From CAUTXO01 sp963542625 (GTDB taxonomy: Bacteria > Campylobacterota > Campylobacteria > Campylobacterales > SZUA-545): 64,000 nucleotides of DNA. Under the pieces are notes generated by a model that saw only the letters and a program-made list of their open reading frames with translations, made no database searches and had not been told where the DNA came from. The translations under genes were made by a program, and so were the position numbers. Where the stretch lies: contig CAUTXO010000001.1 of the NCBI GenBank assembly GCA_963542625.1, positions 43,650 through 107,649 of the forward strand, written 5' to 3'. The first letter of the stretch is position 1. Each line of letters begins with the position of its first letter. Shown one piece after another: positions 8,675 through 17,203 of the stretch.

Positions 8675-9175
8675 TAGATCTTGACTAGGATTTGCGCTAG
8701 ATCTAAGCGCTTGTGTTTTTTCTTTTTTAAATTAGGGGGAAAGGGATGGTAGATCTTAACTAAGATCTGTTAGCTAGATCTAGAGTTAGATCTTGACTAA
8801 GATCTTTTTTTAGGGGGAAGGGGGCTTGAATTGCTGCGTCACGGCTCCCGTTCCCCTTTGAACCCCCAGCCCCCGACGACGCTTTTTAAAGGGGCATAGC
8901 TACGCTATGCAAATTAGAAAAAATAAACTGCATAGCCTTTGGCTATGCCCCTTAAGAAGCGTGCTGTGGTTTAGGGGTTTGGGGGAAGTGGGTGGCTCGC
9001 AACTTGACCCCCTTTCCCCCAAAAGAAAAAAAATACAAGATCTAATAGGCGCCTTAGAGCTAGCTAACAGATCTTAGTCAAGATCTTAGCCCCCAAGATC
9101 TTAGCCTTAGAAAAAACATAAGATCTAAACGGTGCTTTAGATCTGGCTAACAGATCTTAGGCAAGATCTTAAGTC
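8675..9175. repeat. About 500-bp imperfect palindrome built of AGATCT units
   Basis: The 8414-9250 gap has no credible gene. It contains 22 copies of AGATCT between 8461 and 9240 and folds around a centre near 8920. Nested arms are 8904-8911/8929-8936 (8 bp perfect), 8889-8900/8942-8953 (12 bp perfect, GGGGCATAGC core), ACGCTT 8879-8884 with AAGCGT 8957-8962, G-rich/C-rich arms near 8812-8826 and 9007-9020, and 8751-8777 with 9060-9086 (26 of 27 matching). Weaker symmetry extends to about 8675 and 9175. It lies between slt (ending) and asnB (starting), both minus. It could be a MITE-like element, an expanded repeat, or a terminator/attenuator for the glycan operon. Confidence 0.85.
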
Positions 9176-9250
9176 AAAGTGGGTGGCGTAAAGATCCACG
9201 CTTGGTGGTGGCGGGCACGATTCGTGCAAGATCTCACACCGTAGATCCGG

Positions 9251-10837
9251 CTAGTTCTGCCTTAATAGATCCTGCATTTTCACAGGAATGCCGAGAATTT
9301 TTCTATACATATAGTAGTTCGTCAAAACCTTCTTGCCATAATCGCGCGACTCCTTGTATGGCACAAGCTCAATGCTTAAAAACGGGTCGTATTTGCCGCC
9401 TTTAAAGAGCTTGCTAACGACAAGCCGGTTTGTAAAACCGCTGCCTCCGTTGTAGGCGTAGGCAATTAGGAGCGGGTTTTTTTTGTAAATGTCGCGCAGG
9501 TAGTCGATGTGCGAAACGGCGTAGAGCAAGATCCTATCAACGCTAAAAAAATCCGGCAAATAGGCGCTTTCTTTTCTTGTTTTTGCGATGCTTCTTATCA
9601 AAAATGGCATCATTTGCATAGCGCCGATGGCGTAAGAATGCGAAAGCGCGCACGGAAAAAACCCGCTTTCTTGCTTTGCCAAAGCCAAAATTAACGCCTG
9701 ATACTCCTTATCTAGCGCGGATAATTTCTTCTTCCACGGGTTGATGAAATACTCATACTCAAAGCGCTCTAGCCTAGAATAAACCGCCGCCCTAAAAGGC
9801 TCGGCGTGCGGTCCGCCAAGCTCAAGCAGCAAGTGCTTTAGATCTTGCTTACTAGCGCCGCGCAACCTTTGCAAAAAGGCGTCTAGGTAGAAAGGATCTT
9901 GCGTTTTTTTAAGCTCAAGCGGCTTGGATCTTGGCAGCGCGGGCGCGGCGGTTTTGTAGTTTGGCGGCGGGGCTAGCGCGGACTTTTCCCTAAAATAAAC
10001 GGTGTAAAAGTTGATGTTTGTGCTCTCAGTAAGCCCAGCGCGCGGCTCCTTTGCGCCGGTGATAAGCCAAAGCCAGAAGTTGATTTTATCCTTGCCGCTT
10101 GAAGTTTTTGTGTGCTTTAGCGCCTGCTTTAAGCCTTTGATGGCAAGGGCTTCATTGCCTTTTTTTAGCGCCAGCATTGCGTAAAAAAACGCGGCATTTG
10201 CGCCAAGATTTTTCACGTCTAGCTTCAAAACCGAGCCGCTGATGGCATTTAGCGAAGTTTCAAGCGCAACGTGCTCGACGGATCTATCCAAATAATACCC
10301 CGCCTCAAGCGCGTCTATGAAACCACGAGAAAGCCGCACGTCTAACTTGTTTGCGCGGCATTTTGTACCGCAAAGGCTAAAGGCTTTTACGGCGGTTTGG
10401 GCGTTTGACGTCTTGAAATGCTTTGCGTCTGCCATATAGAATAGGATCTTAGCAAGCGCGGCGTCGGCGTCTTTGTAGCGCAGGGCTAGGACGATTTTAT
10501 CGCTTTGCGAGAGCTCCGCCGCCTTTACAAAAGAAAAGCCTAGAAGCGAGCACTCAAGCGGAGCGCTCACAAGCTCTTCTGGGGCTAGCGCTTGGCATTT
10601 TAGGTAGTCCTTTAGCGCCGCGTCTTGCGTGATTTTTAGCAAGGCTTCCACGTGTGCGCGCTTAATGTCTTTGACGGAGTAGAAGATCTCTTGCGCCCGC
10701 GCCGCGTCTTGCGTGCTTTGCAAAAACAAAAGCGCGTAAAAATCCCTAGCCCTTGATGGCGGCTTGGACGCTAAAAACTCATAACTAACCGCATAAACAA
10801 AGGACGCAACAAGCAAAAAGGCTATGATTTTTTTCAA
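9251..10837 (-). CDS. slt: Soluble lytic murein transglycosylase
   Basis: A 528-residue exported lytic transglycosylase. The N-terminus MKKIIAFLLVASFVYAVS is a signal peptide. A long alpha-helical region follows, and the C-terminal SLT domain reads ALAKQESGFFPCALS (catalytic Glu, near residue 390), AIGAMQMMPFL and LIAYAYNGGSG, ending in a YVENVLNYYxYR-like stretch (YGKKVLTNYYMYRKIL). It cleaves the MurNAc-GlcNAc bond in peptidoglycan to give 1,6-anhydro products in the periplasm. It overlaps yggT by four bases, so the two are co-transcribed. AGATCT motifs occur inside the gene, for example near 9840. Confidence 0.93.
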   Translation of the reverse strand: MKKIIAFLLVASFVYAVSYEFLASKPPSRARDFYALLFLQSTQDAARAQEIFYSVKDIKRAHVEALLKITQDAALKDYLKCQALAPEELVSAPLECSLLGFSFVKAAELSQSDKIVLALRYKDADAALAKILFYMADAKHFKTSNAQTAVKAFSLCGTKCRANKLDVRLSRGFIDALEAGYYLDRSVEHVALETSLNAISGSVLKLDVKNLGANAAFFYAMLALKKGNEALAIKGLKQALKHTKTSSGKDKINFWLWLITGAKEPRAGLTESTNINFYTVYFREKSALAPPPNYKTAAPALPRSKPLELKKTQDPFYLDAFLQRLRGASKQDLKHLLLELGGPHAEPFRAAVYSRLERFEYEYFINPWKKKLSALDKEYQALILALAKQESGFFPCALSHSYAIGAMQMMPFLIRSIAKTRKESAYLPDFFSVDRILLYAVSHIDYLRDIYKKNPLLIAYAYNGGSGFTNRLVVSKLFKGGKYDPFLSIELVPYKESRDYGKKVLTNYYMYRKILGIPVKMQDLLRQN

Positions 10838-11112
10838 AGCATTAAACCAGCAAGCAGCCTATCGAGCGTCGTTAAAGCCAAAATGACAATCACGGGGGAG
10901 AGATCTATGCCAGAAATCACCGTCGGCAAAAGCCGCCTAAACCTTGCAAACACAGGTTCGGTTAGGCGCAAAAGGATTTGCATAACGGGGTTAAAAGTAT
11001 CCACCCTAGCCCAAGAAAGCACCGCCGCAACAATCACAACCCAAATGTAAAGCCAAATGATTTGATGAAGCAAAAACGCCAAAGCGTCTAAGATTGCGTA
11101 TAAAAAATTCAT
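10834..11112 (-). CDS. YggT family membrane protein
   Basis: A 92-residue YggT-family protein: two hydrophobic segments (about residues 5-30 and 70-90) separated by the conserved loop FNPVMQILLRLTEPVFARFR, then LLPTVISGIDLSPVIVIL. Family members are small inner-membrane proteins with roles suggested in osmotic balance, division or chloroplast/cyanobacterial nucleoid distribution; the exact role here is unknown. It lies directly upstream of slt with an ATGA-type overlap, a common arrangement in this phylum. GAGAC precedes the ATG. Confidence 0.9.
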   Translation of the reverse strand: MNFLYAILDALAFLLHQIIWLYIWVVIVAAVLSWARVDTFNPVMQILLRLTEPVFARFRRLLPTVISGIDLSPVIVILALTTLDRLLAGLML

Positions 11113-11149
11113 ACCGTCTCCAAAAACACAAGTTTAGCCAAGCAGGCTT

Positions 11150-11299
11150 AAACCAGCGCGGATCTTAGCTTGGATCTTGCACACCGTGAGTGACTTTACG
11201 CAATGAGACTAGCGTTAAGATCTGTCAAGATCTTACGCCCAAGATCCACAGCAAACGGCGCTAAAGATCCTAGCCCAAGATCTAGCGCCTAAGATCTTC
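11150..11299. repeat. AGATCT/AAGATCC repeat-rich spacer
   Basis: The 187-base space between yggT and flgH contains five or more copies of AGATCT and AAGATCC-type motifs, some as close inverted pairs (for example AAGATCT...AGATCTTA around 11217-11233). No gene is seen. Confidence 0.85.
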
Positions 11300-12004
11300 T
11301 CAAAACGGCCAAAGAAAGCTAAGGAGTTTTGTGCCCCAGCCCTTTTCTACCGAGCTTTCTACGTCGCCTTCGGTTTTGTAAAGGATCCTAGCGTCGGCAA
11401 TTAAATTGGAATTTATCCTGTTTTGCAAGTCTATGTCGTAAGATCTTGCGACCCCGCTTAGCTGAATGACTTGCTTTTCGCCATTGACTAAAATTTCTTT
11501 TGAGCCTTCTATGAAATAATTGCCGTTTGCCATCACTTTGACTATCCTAGCGGCAAGGACGGTATTGAATTGATCCGTTCTATCATTGGATCCGCTGCCT
11601 TCAAAGCTTGAGTTTGTGTTTGAGTTAAAGCCAAAGGCCGTGGCGTTTGCAATGCCCTTTGCAAGCCCGCGTGCGGCGGCGTCTGAGCCCTCATAACTAA
11701 ACTTTGCCGGCGCAAGGTTTGAAAGGTTTTTGCGTTCCACTTTTTTAGAGCCCTTTGTGCTAGAGCTTGCGCGCTCGGTGATTATGACGGTTACTATGTC
11801 GTTTATTCTCATCGCTTTTCTGTCGGAAAATAGGGGGTTATCGCCGCTACCATATAAACTGCCTAAATTTTCTACGTCTTCATCTTCAGCCGATGGCATT
11901 TGCTCCACGTATTTAGGCGGTTTAAAGCTAATCTCTGGGCTCAAAGGCTTTGTGCTGCACCCGCTAAAAACAAGCGCCAAAGCCAAAAAAAATGCGTATT
12001 TCAT
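11300..12004 (-). CDS. flgH: Flagellar L-ring protein FlgH
   Basis: A 234-residue FlgH. The N-terminus has a lipoprotein signal with lipobox FSGC (Cys16). The body has the family blocks GSLYGSGDNPLFSDRKAMRINDIVTVIITE, then VLAARIVKVMANGNYFIEGSKEI and LSGVARSYDIDLQNRINSNLIADARI, which are diagnostic. FlgH forms the outer-membrane L-ring around the flagellar rod. It is transcribed away from yqeY. A lone gene here, it is typical of the scattered flagellar genes in this phylum. The end is short of AGATCT repeats, which begin immediately after the stop. Confidence 0.96.
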   Translation of the reverse strand: MKYAFFLALALVFSGCSTKPLSPEISFKPPKYVEQMPSAEDEDVENLGSLYGSGDNPLFSDRKAMRINDIVTVIITERASSSTKGSKKVERKNLSNLAPAKFSYEGSDAAARGLAKGIANATAFGFNSNTNSSFEGSGSNDRTDQFNTVLAARIVKVMANGNYFIEGSKEILVNGEKQVIQLSGVARSYDIDLQNRINSNLIADARILYKTEGDVESSVEKGWGTKLLSFLWPF

Positions 12005-12082
12005 AACAACCTTTCAATCAAGCTAAGTCAATTAAACTACCAGCATAGCAATAACAGTTCCGTTTGCTTAAAGTAATCATTG

Positions 12083-12088
12083 TATAAT
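12083..12088 (+). promoter_or_regulatory. Sigma70 -10 element for yqeY-valS
   Basis: A TATAAT preceded by TG one base upstream (TGTATAAT) lies 27 bases before the yqeY ATG in the divergent yqeY/flgH spacer. No good -35 is visible, as is usual for the vegetative promoters of this phylum. Confidence 0.65.
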
Positions 12089-12114
12089 CGCAAAATTTTT
12101 AATGAAAGGCTACA

Positions 12115-12576
12115 ATGGAAGCGACGGAAACAACGAGCTTAAAACTACAAATCAAGAGCGATACAAAAATCGCAATGCGCGCAAAGGAAATTTTGCGGCG
12201 TGACACGCTAAGAAACATTACAGCGGCAATCAAACAAGTAGAAATTGACGAGCAAATCGAGGCTTCAAACGAGCGCGTTTGCCAAATAATGCAGGCGATG
12301 ATTAAAAAAAGAACCGACGCCATAGAGCAATACATAGCCGGCAGACGCGACGACTTAGTATCAAGAGCGCAAAGAGAAATAGCCGTTATTAGCGAGTATT
12401 TGCCCGAGCAGCTAAGCGATGAAGATCTAAGCGCAGAAGTTGCCAAGATCATCGCAGATCTTGGAGCCGCTGGCATTGCAGATCTTGGCAAGGTAATGCA
12501 AGAAGCCAAGGCAAGAATAGGCGTAAGCGCGTCCGCGCAAAGGATCTCACAAGAGGCCAAAAAACAACTTTCATAG
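12115..12576 (+). CDS. yqeY: GatB/YqeY domain protein
   Basis: A 153-residue YqeY protein, related to the C-terminal tRNA-binding domain of GatB. It is helical throughout, with the family pattern LRNITAAIKQVEIDEQ, KKRTDAIEQYIAGRRDDLVSRAQREIAVISEYLP, and a C-terminal ADLGKVMQEAKARI. YqeY proteins are thought to bind tRNA but have no settled role. The ATG at 12115 follows GAAAGG. It ends seven bases before valS and is probably co-transcribed with it. Confidence 0.92.
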   Translation: MEATETTSLKLQIKSDTKIAMRAKEILRRDTLRNITAAIKQVEIDEQIEASNERVCQIMQAMIKKRTDAIEQYIAGRRDDLVSRAQREIAVISEYLPEQLSDEDLSAEVAKIIADLGAAGIADLGKVMQEAKARIGVSASAQRISQEAKKQLS

Positions 12577-12583
12577 GACGCAA

Positions 12584-15163
12584 ATGCCAAACGCTTACGA
12601 CCCGCAAAACTCCGGCTTGCTTTATAAATTCTGGGAAGAAAACGGCTTTTTTGAGCCGCAAGACGCCGCCGGCGACAAAACATTTTGCATAATGATGCCC
12701 CCACCAAACATCACGGGGCGGCTCCACATCGGGCACGCGCTGACTTTTACTTTGCAAGACATCATCACGCGATACAAAAGAATGAGCGGGTTTAAGACGC
12801 TTTGGCAGCCAGGCACGGATCACGCAAGCATTGCGGTAGAAAACATCGTAGAAAAACAGCTAGCGCAAGAAGGGCTAACAAAACAGCAGCTAGGCAGGGA
12901 AGAATTTTTGCGCCGTGTTTGGCAGTGGAAAGAAAAAAGCGGCGCGGACATCGTTCATCAGTTGCGCCGGCTTGGCGTATCGCCGGCTTGGAGCCGCGAG
13001 CGTTTTACGATGGACGATGGCTTAAGCAAGGCGGTTAGAAAAGCCTTCGTGCAACTTTACAACGAGGGCAATATTTTCAAAGGAAACTATCTTGTCAATT
13101 GGTGCGTAAGGTGCGGCGCGCTATCAGACATCGAAGTAGAATACGAAGAACACAAGGGCAATTTATACTATTTAAAATACTCACTTGATGGCGAAAACGG
13201 CTTTGTAACCGTTGCCACGACGCGCCCAGAGACTTACTTTGGCGATACCGCCCTTATGGTAAATCCGCACGATGAAAAAAACAAGCACCTAATAGGCAAA
13301 ACGGCTGTGCTCCCGCTCATTGGCACAAAGATCCCAATCATTGCCGATGAATTTGTTGATGAAAGCTTTGGTAGCGGGGTTGTAAAGGTAACACCCGCGC
13401 ACGATCCAAACGACTACGAAGTCGGCAAACGCCACGGCTTGGAATTTAAAACTATCTTTGATGAGCGCGGGATCTTAAACAATCTTTGCGGAGATTTTTC
13501 AGGGCTTAGCGTTAAAAACGTAAGAAGCGCGGTTATAGAAGAGCTGCAAGAAAAGGGCTTTGTGGAAAAAATAGAGCCGCACGTTCATCAAGTGGGGCAT
13601 TGCTACCGCTGCAACACAGTGATTGAGCCCTTTATTTCCAAGCAATGGTTTTTGAAAAAGGAAGTCGCGCAAAAGGCGATAGATCTTGTCAATGCCGGGC
13701 AAACAAAATTCCACCCGCAAGGCTGGAAAAACAATTACGACGCTTGGATGCGCGACCTACGCGACTGGTGCATTTCAAGGCAACTTTACTGGGGGCATAA
13801 GATCCCCGTTTTTTACTGCGACGCCTGCGGATACGAAACAGCAAGCGAGCAAGATCTAAGCGTCTGCCCTAAATGCGGCGGCAAAATGCGCGGCGATGAA
13901 GACGTGCTAGATACTTGGTTTAGCTCGGCGTCTTGGCCCTTTTCTACGCTTGGTTGGGGCAATGCGGGTAACCCCAAAACGCGCCCTGACGACCTTAAAA
14001 ACTACTACCCAAATTCGCTACTAATCACGGGCTTTGATATTTTGTTTTTCTGGGTGGCTAGAATGCTGATGTTTGGCGTGCATTTTCTGGGGCAAGTGCC
14101 TTTTAAAGACGTTTATTTGCACGCGCTGGTTAAGGACGAAAAGGGGCAAAAAATGAGTAAATCCAAAGGAAACGTGATAGATCCTTTGGAGATTGTGGAT
14201 ACGCTCGGCGCGGATACTTTGCGCTTTACGCTTGCCGCGCTTGCCGTTCAGGGCAGGGATATTAAGCTTTCAAAAGAGCACCTAACGCAATACAGAAATT
14301 TTGCCAACAAGATCTTCAACGCAAAAAATTACCTACTCCTAAACACGCAAAACGTGCAAGATCTTGACGCTCCCGCCGTGCAAACGGGGCTTGGAAAGTT
14401 TATGCTACATAAGTTTTCGTGTGCTTTGCGCGAGCTAAAAACAAACCTAGATAGCTACCGCTTTAACGACGCGGCGCTGGTGCTTTACAAGTTTTTCTGG
14501 AATGACTTTTGCGACTGGGGCATAGAATTTGCCAAGGCAAGCCCGCAAAGCGTGCCAGAGCTTGCCGCCATTTTTAAAGAAAGCCTAAAAATGCTGCACC
14601 CGTTTATGCCGTTTTTAAGCGAAGAACTCTACCAAGAGCTAGGCGGCACGGAGCTTACAAAGCAAACGTCCATAATGTCCGCGCCCTTCCCAAGCACGGA
14701 TTTTAAAGATGAAAAAACCGCAGCGGAATTTGAGCTAATAATTGAAGCCGTGCAATCGCTAAGGCGGGCAAAGGTGCCTATCGATATGGCAAACAAAACC
14801 GTCAAAAAGGCTTATCTGCTAACAAGCAAGCACATAAGCGAGCTAGGCTTAATCAAAAAACTAGGCAAGGTTGATGAGCTTGAAATCGTCCAAACCGAGC
14901 CAGATGGTTGCGTTAGCGATGTGTCGCAAAACCTAAAAAGCCTTATCCCAACGGCGGCGCTAGATCTAAGCGAAGTTAAAGCTAGGCTAAACGCACAAAT
15001 GGCTAAGGCGCAAAAAGAGCAAGAAAAGCTTGAGCGTATGCTTGGCAATGAAAATTTTGTTAAAAACGCCCCGCCAGCGGTTGTGGAAGCAAACAAAAAA
15101 AATCTAGCCGAAACCCTAGCGCAAATTAAAAAATTCAGCGACGAACTAAAGCGCCTTAGCTAG
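12584..15163 (+). CDS. valS: Valyl-tRNA synthetase
   Basis: An 859-residue class I aminoacyl-tRNA synthetase. It shows PPPNITGRLHIGHALT with the HIGH motif at residues 48-51, a CP1 editing domain with TTRPETYFGDTALMVNP, and KMSKSKGNVIDP near residue 524. The C-terminal coiled coil (LSEVKARLNAQMAKAQKEQE onward) is the ValRS-specific arm. It charges tRNA-Val with valine and edits threonyl errors. A zinc-ribbon-like insertion (YCDACGYETASEQDLSVCPKCGG, split here as YCDACGY and CPKCGG) is also present. Length is normal for the family. Confidence 0.97.
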   Translation: MPNAYDPQNSGLLYKFWEENGFFEPQDAAGDKTFCIMMPPPNITGRLHIGHALTFTLQDIITRYKRMSGFKTLWQPGTDHASIAVENIVEKQLAQEGLTKQQLGREEFLRRVWQWKEKSGADIVHQLRRLGVSPAWSRERFTMDDGLSKAVRKAFVQLYNEGNIFKGNYLVNWCVRCGALSDIEVEYEEHKGNLYYLKYSLDGENGFVTVATTRPETYFGDTALMVNPHDEKNKHLIGKTAVLPLIGTKIPIIADEFVDESFGSGVVKVTPAHDPNDYEVGKRHGLEFKTIFDERGILNNLCGDFSGLSVKNVRSAVIEELQEKGFVEKIEPHVHQVGHCYRCNTVIEPFISKQWFLKKEVAQKAIDLVNAGQTKFHPQGWKNNYDAWMRDLRDWCISRQLYWGHKIPVFYCDACGYETASEQDLSVCPKCGGKMRGDEDVLDTWFSSASWPFSTLGWGNAGNPKTRPDDLKNYYPNSLLITGFDILFFWVARMLMFGVHFLGQVPFKDVYLHALVKDEKGQKMSKSKGNVIDPLEIVDTLGADTLRFTLAALAVQGRDIKLSKEHLTQYRNFANKIFNAKNYLLLNTQNVQDLDAPAVQTGLGKFMLHKFSCALRELKTNLDSYRFNDAALVLYKFFWNDFCDWGIEFAKASPQSVPELAAIFKESLKMLHPFMPFLSEELYQELGGTELTKQTSIMSAPFPSTDFKDEKTAAEFELIIEAVQSLRRAKVPIDMANKTVKKAYLLTSKHISELGLIKKLGKVDELEIVQTEPDGCVSDVSQNLKSLIPTAALDLSEVKARLNAQMAKAQKEQEKLERMLGNENFVKNAPPAVVEANKKNLAETLAQIKKFSDELKRLS

Positions 15164-15250
15164 CCGCGCACGCCCCCGCACCCCGCGCAAGATCTAAGCT
15201 TACAACCTTACTCTTGCGCGTCTTGCGCTTACGCGCGAACGGTTTGCGAT

Positions 15251-15277
15251 TTAGCACATTTAACATTTGCGTGCTAA
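15251..15277 (+). promoter_or_regulatory. CIRCE-like HrcA operator upstream of htpG
   Basis: TTAGCAC (15251-15257) and GTGCTAA (15271-15277) form a perfect 7-bp inverted repeat separated by 13 bases. This is the exact geometry of CIRCE (TTAGCACTC-N9-GAGTGCTAA) with the inner two bases of each arm changed. The right arm overlaps a likely -10, TAAAAT at 15275-15280, so bound HrcA would block the promoter. htpG starts 43 bases after the site. The match and spacing are seen; the regulation is inference. Confidence 0.75.
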
Positions 15278-15319
15278 AATTTCGCGGAAGTTTGAGTGAA
15301 TAAGACTAAAGGATTAAAA

Positions 15320-17185
15320 ATGCCAAAGCATAAATTTCAGACGGAAGTCAATCAGTTACTAGAGTTAATGATCCATTCTCTTTACTCCAATAAAGAGATT
15401 TTTTTGCGCGAGCTCATCTCCAACGCCTCCGACGCGCTGGATAAGCTAAAATTTCTAACAATCAGCGACGACAAATACAAAAACGTTGAATTCGCGCCGA
15501 AAATCGAGATTAAATTCGACGAAAAAAACCGCAAAACGCTCACCATTAGCGACACGGGCATTGGAATGAACGAGCAAGATCTAATAGAAAATCTAGGCAC
15601 AATCGCAAAATCGGGCACAAAAAATTTCATTGCAAGCCTAAGCGGCGACAAAAAAAAGGATTCTAGTCTCATCGGGCAGTTTGGCGTGGGATTTTATTCG
15701 GGCTTTATGGTGGCGGATAGAATCGAAGTTACGAGCAAAAAAGCAGGCGAGGACGCGGCGTTTTCGTGGGTGAGCGACGCAAGCGGCGAGTATGAGATAA
15801 ACCAAGCCCAGCGTGCTTCACACGGGACAACGATTGTCCTATATTTAAACGATGAAAACGGCAAAGAATTCGCCAACCGCTGGACGCTAGAGAGCACAAT
15901 TAAAAAATACTCCAATCACATTCCATTCCCGATCTTTTTAGAATTTGAGGAAAAAGAATACGACAAAGACGGCAAAGAAACGGGCAAAACGCTCAAAAAC
16001 GAGCAAATAAACGCCGCGAGCGCGCTTTGGAAAAGACCTAAAGCAGAGCTTAAAGACGGCGATTACAATGAATTTTACAAGACAATCAGCCACGATTCAG
16101 ACGAGCCAATGCTCCACATTCACACAAAAGCCGAAGGCACGCTTGAATACACCACGCTTTTTTACATTCCAAAAAAAGCGCCCTTTGATATGTTCCGCGT
16201 GGATTACAAGCCAGGCGTGAAGCTTTACGTCAATAGAGTTTTCATCACCGACGACGAAAAAGAACTGCTGCCAACGTATTTGCGCTTTGTGCGCGGGGTC
16301 ATAGACTCTTCAGATCTCCCACTAAACGTCAGCCGCGAGATCTTGCAGCACAACAAGATCCTAAGCAGCATAAGATCAGCAAGCGTCAAGAAGATCTTAG
16401 ACGAAATTGCAAAAATGGCGGAAAACGCGGACGTCTACAAAGCCTTTTGGGGTGAGTATTCCCGCGTGATTAAAGAAGGGATCTACCAAGACTACACCAA
16501 CAAAGACAAGCTCCTAGAGCTCGCTAGGTTCAAATCGCTAAACAAAGAAGGCTTAATCTCGCTCAAAGAATACAAGCAAGATCTAAAGGAAAAGCAAGAC
16601 GCCATCTACTTCATCACGGGCGAAAACGAATGGACGCTAAGGAATTCGCCGCTGCTTGAGGGCTTCAAAAAGCAAGGAATTGACGTGCTAATTTGCGATG
16701 AAGACATAGATGAGATTGTGATCCCATCCATCGGCGAATACGACAAAACGCCGCTAAAAGCCGCAAACCGCGCCACGAATGAAGCGGCAGAGCTTAGCAA
16801 AGACGACGCCGAGAAAGCAAAGCCCGTCATAGAAAAGATCAAAGAAGCGCTGAAGGACAAGGTAAAAGACGTCAAGGCTAGCACGCGCTTGCAAGACTCG
16901 CCTTCTTGCGTTGTGGCGGACGAAAACGACCCGACGGCGCAAATGCAGCAAATGCTAAAGGCGATGGGGCAAACGGCAAATCTCGATGAGATCAAGCCGA
17001 TTTTGGAGATAAACCCTCACCACGCCATCGTTACAAAACTAGCGGCGCTAGAAGATAAGGATCTAATCGCCGCCGTGAGCGAAATGCTCCTAGCGCAGGC
17101 AATGCTCCTTGATGGGCGTCAGCTCAAAGATCCAGTGGTTTTTGCAAACACGCTCAATAAAATAATGGAAAAATCACTACAATAG
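15320..17185 (+). CDS. htpG: Molecular chaperone HtpG (Hsp90)
   Basis: About 621 residues of bacterial Hsp90. The GHKL ATPase domain has SNASDALDKL, DTGIGMNEQDLIENLGTIAK and GQFGVGFYSGFMVAD, followed by the middle domain (YVNRVFITDDEKELLPTYLR) and the C-terminal dimerisation region. The ATG at 15320 (MPKHKFQTEVNQLLEL) is preferred: AAAGGA lies eight bases upstream and homologues begin at this point, whereas the longer frame from 15296 adds eight residues without a site. It is an ATP-driven cytosolic chaperone. The upstream CIRCE-like site suggests heat-shock control by HrcA. cheD follows within 20 bases. Confidence 0.97.
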   Translation: MPKHKFQTEVNQLLELMIHSLYSNKEIFLRELISNASDALDKLKFLTISDDKYKNVEFAPKIEIKFDEKNRKTLTISDTGIGMNEQDLIENLGTIAKSGTKNFIASLSGDKKKDSSLIGQFGVGFYSGFMVADRIEVTSKKAGEDAAFSWVSDASGEYEINQAQRASHGTTIVLYLNDENGKEFANRWTLESTIKKYSNHIPFPIFLEFEEKEYDKDGKETGKTLKNEQINAASALWKRPKAELKDGDYNEFYKTISHDSDEPMLHIHTKAEGTLEYTTLFYIPKKAPFDMFRVDYKPGVKLYVNRVFITDDEKELLPTYLRFVRGVIDSSDLPLNVSREILQHNKILSSIRSASVKKILDEIAKMAENADVYKAFWGEYSRVIKEGIYQDYTNKDKLLELARFKSLNKEGLISLKEYKQDLKEKQDAIYFITGENEWTLRNSPLLEGFKKQGIDVLICDEDIDEIVIPSIGEYDKTPLKAANRATNEAAELSKDDAEKAKPVIEKIKEALKDKVKDVKASTRLQDSPSCVVADENDPTAQMQQMLKAMGQTANLDEIKPILEINPHHAIVTKLAALEDKDLIAAVSEMLLAQAMLLDGRQLKDPVVFANTLNKIMEKSLQ

Positions 17186-17203
17186 CCCGCAAAAAGGCTG
17201 TGC

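Noticed and set aside
12005..12060. Sigma54 (RpoN) promoter for flgH
   Set aside because: No GG-N10-GC with the expected flanks was found upstream of the flgH start.
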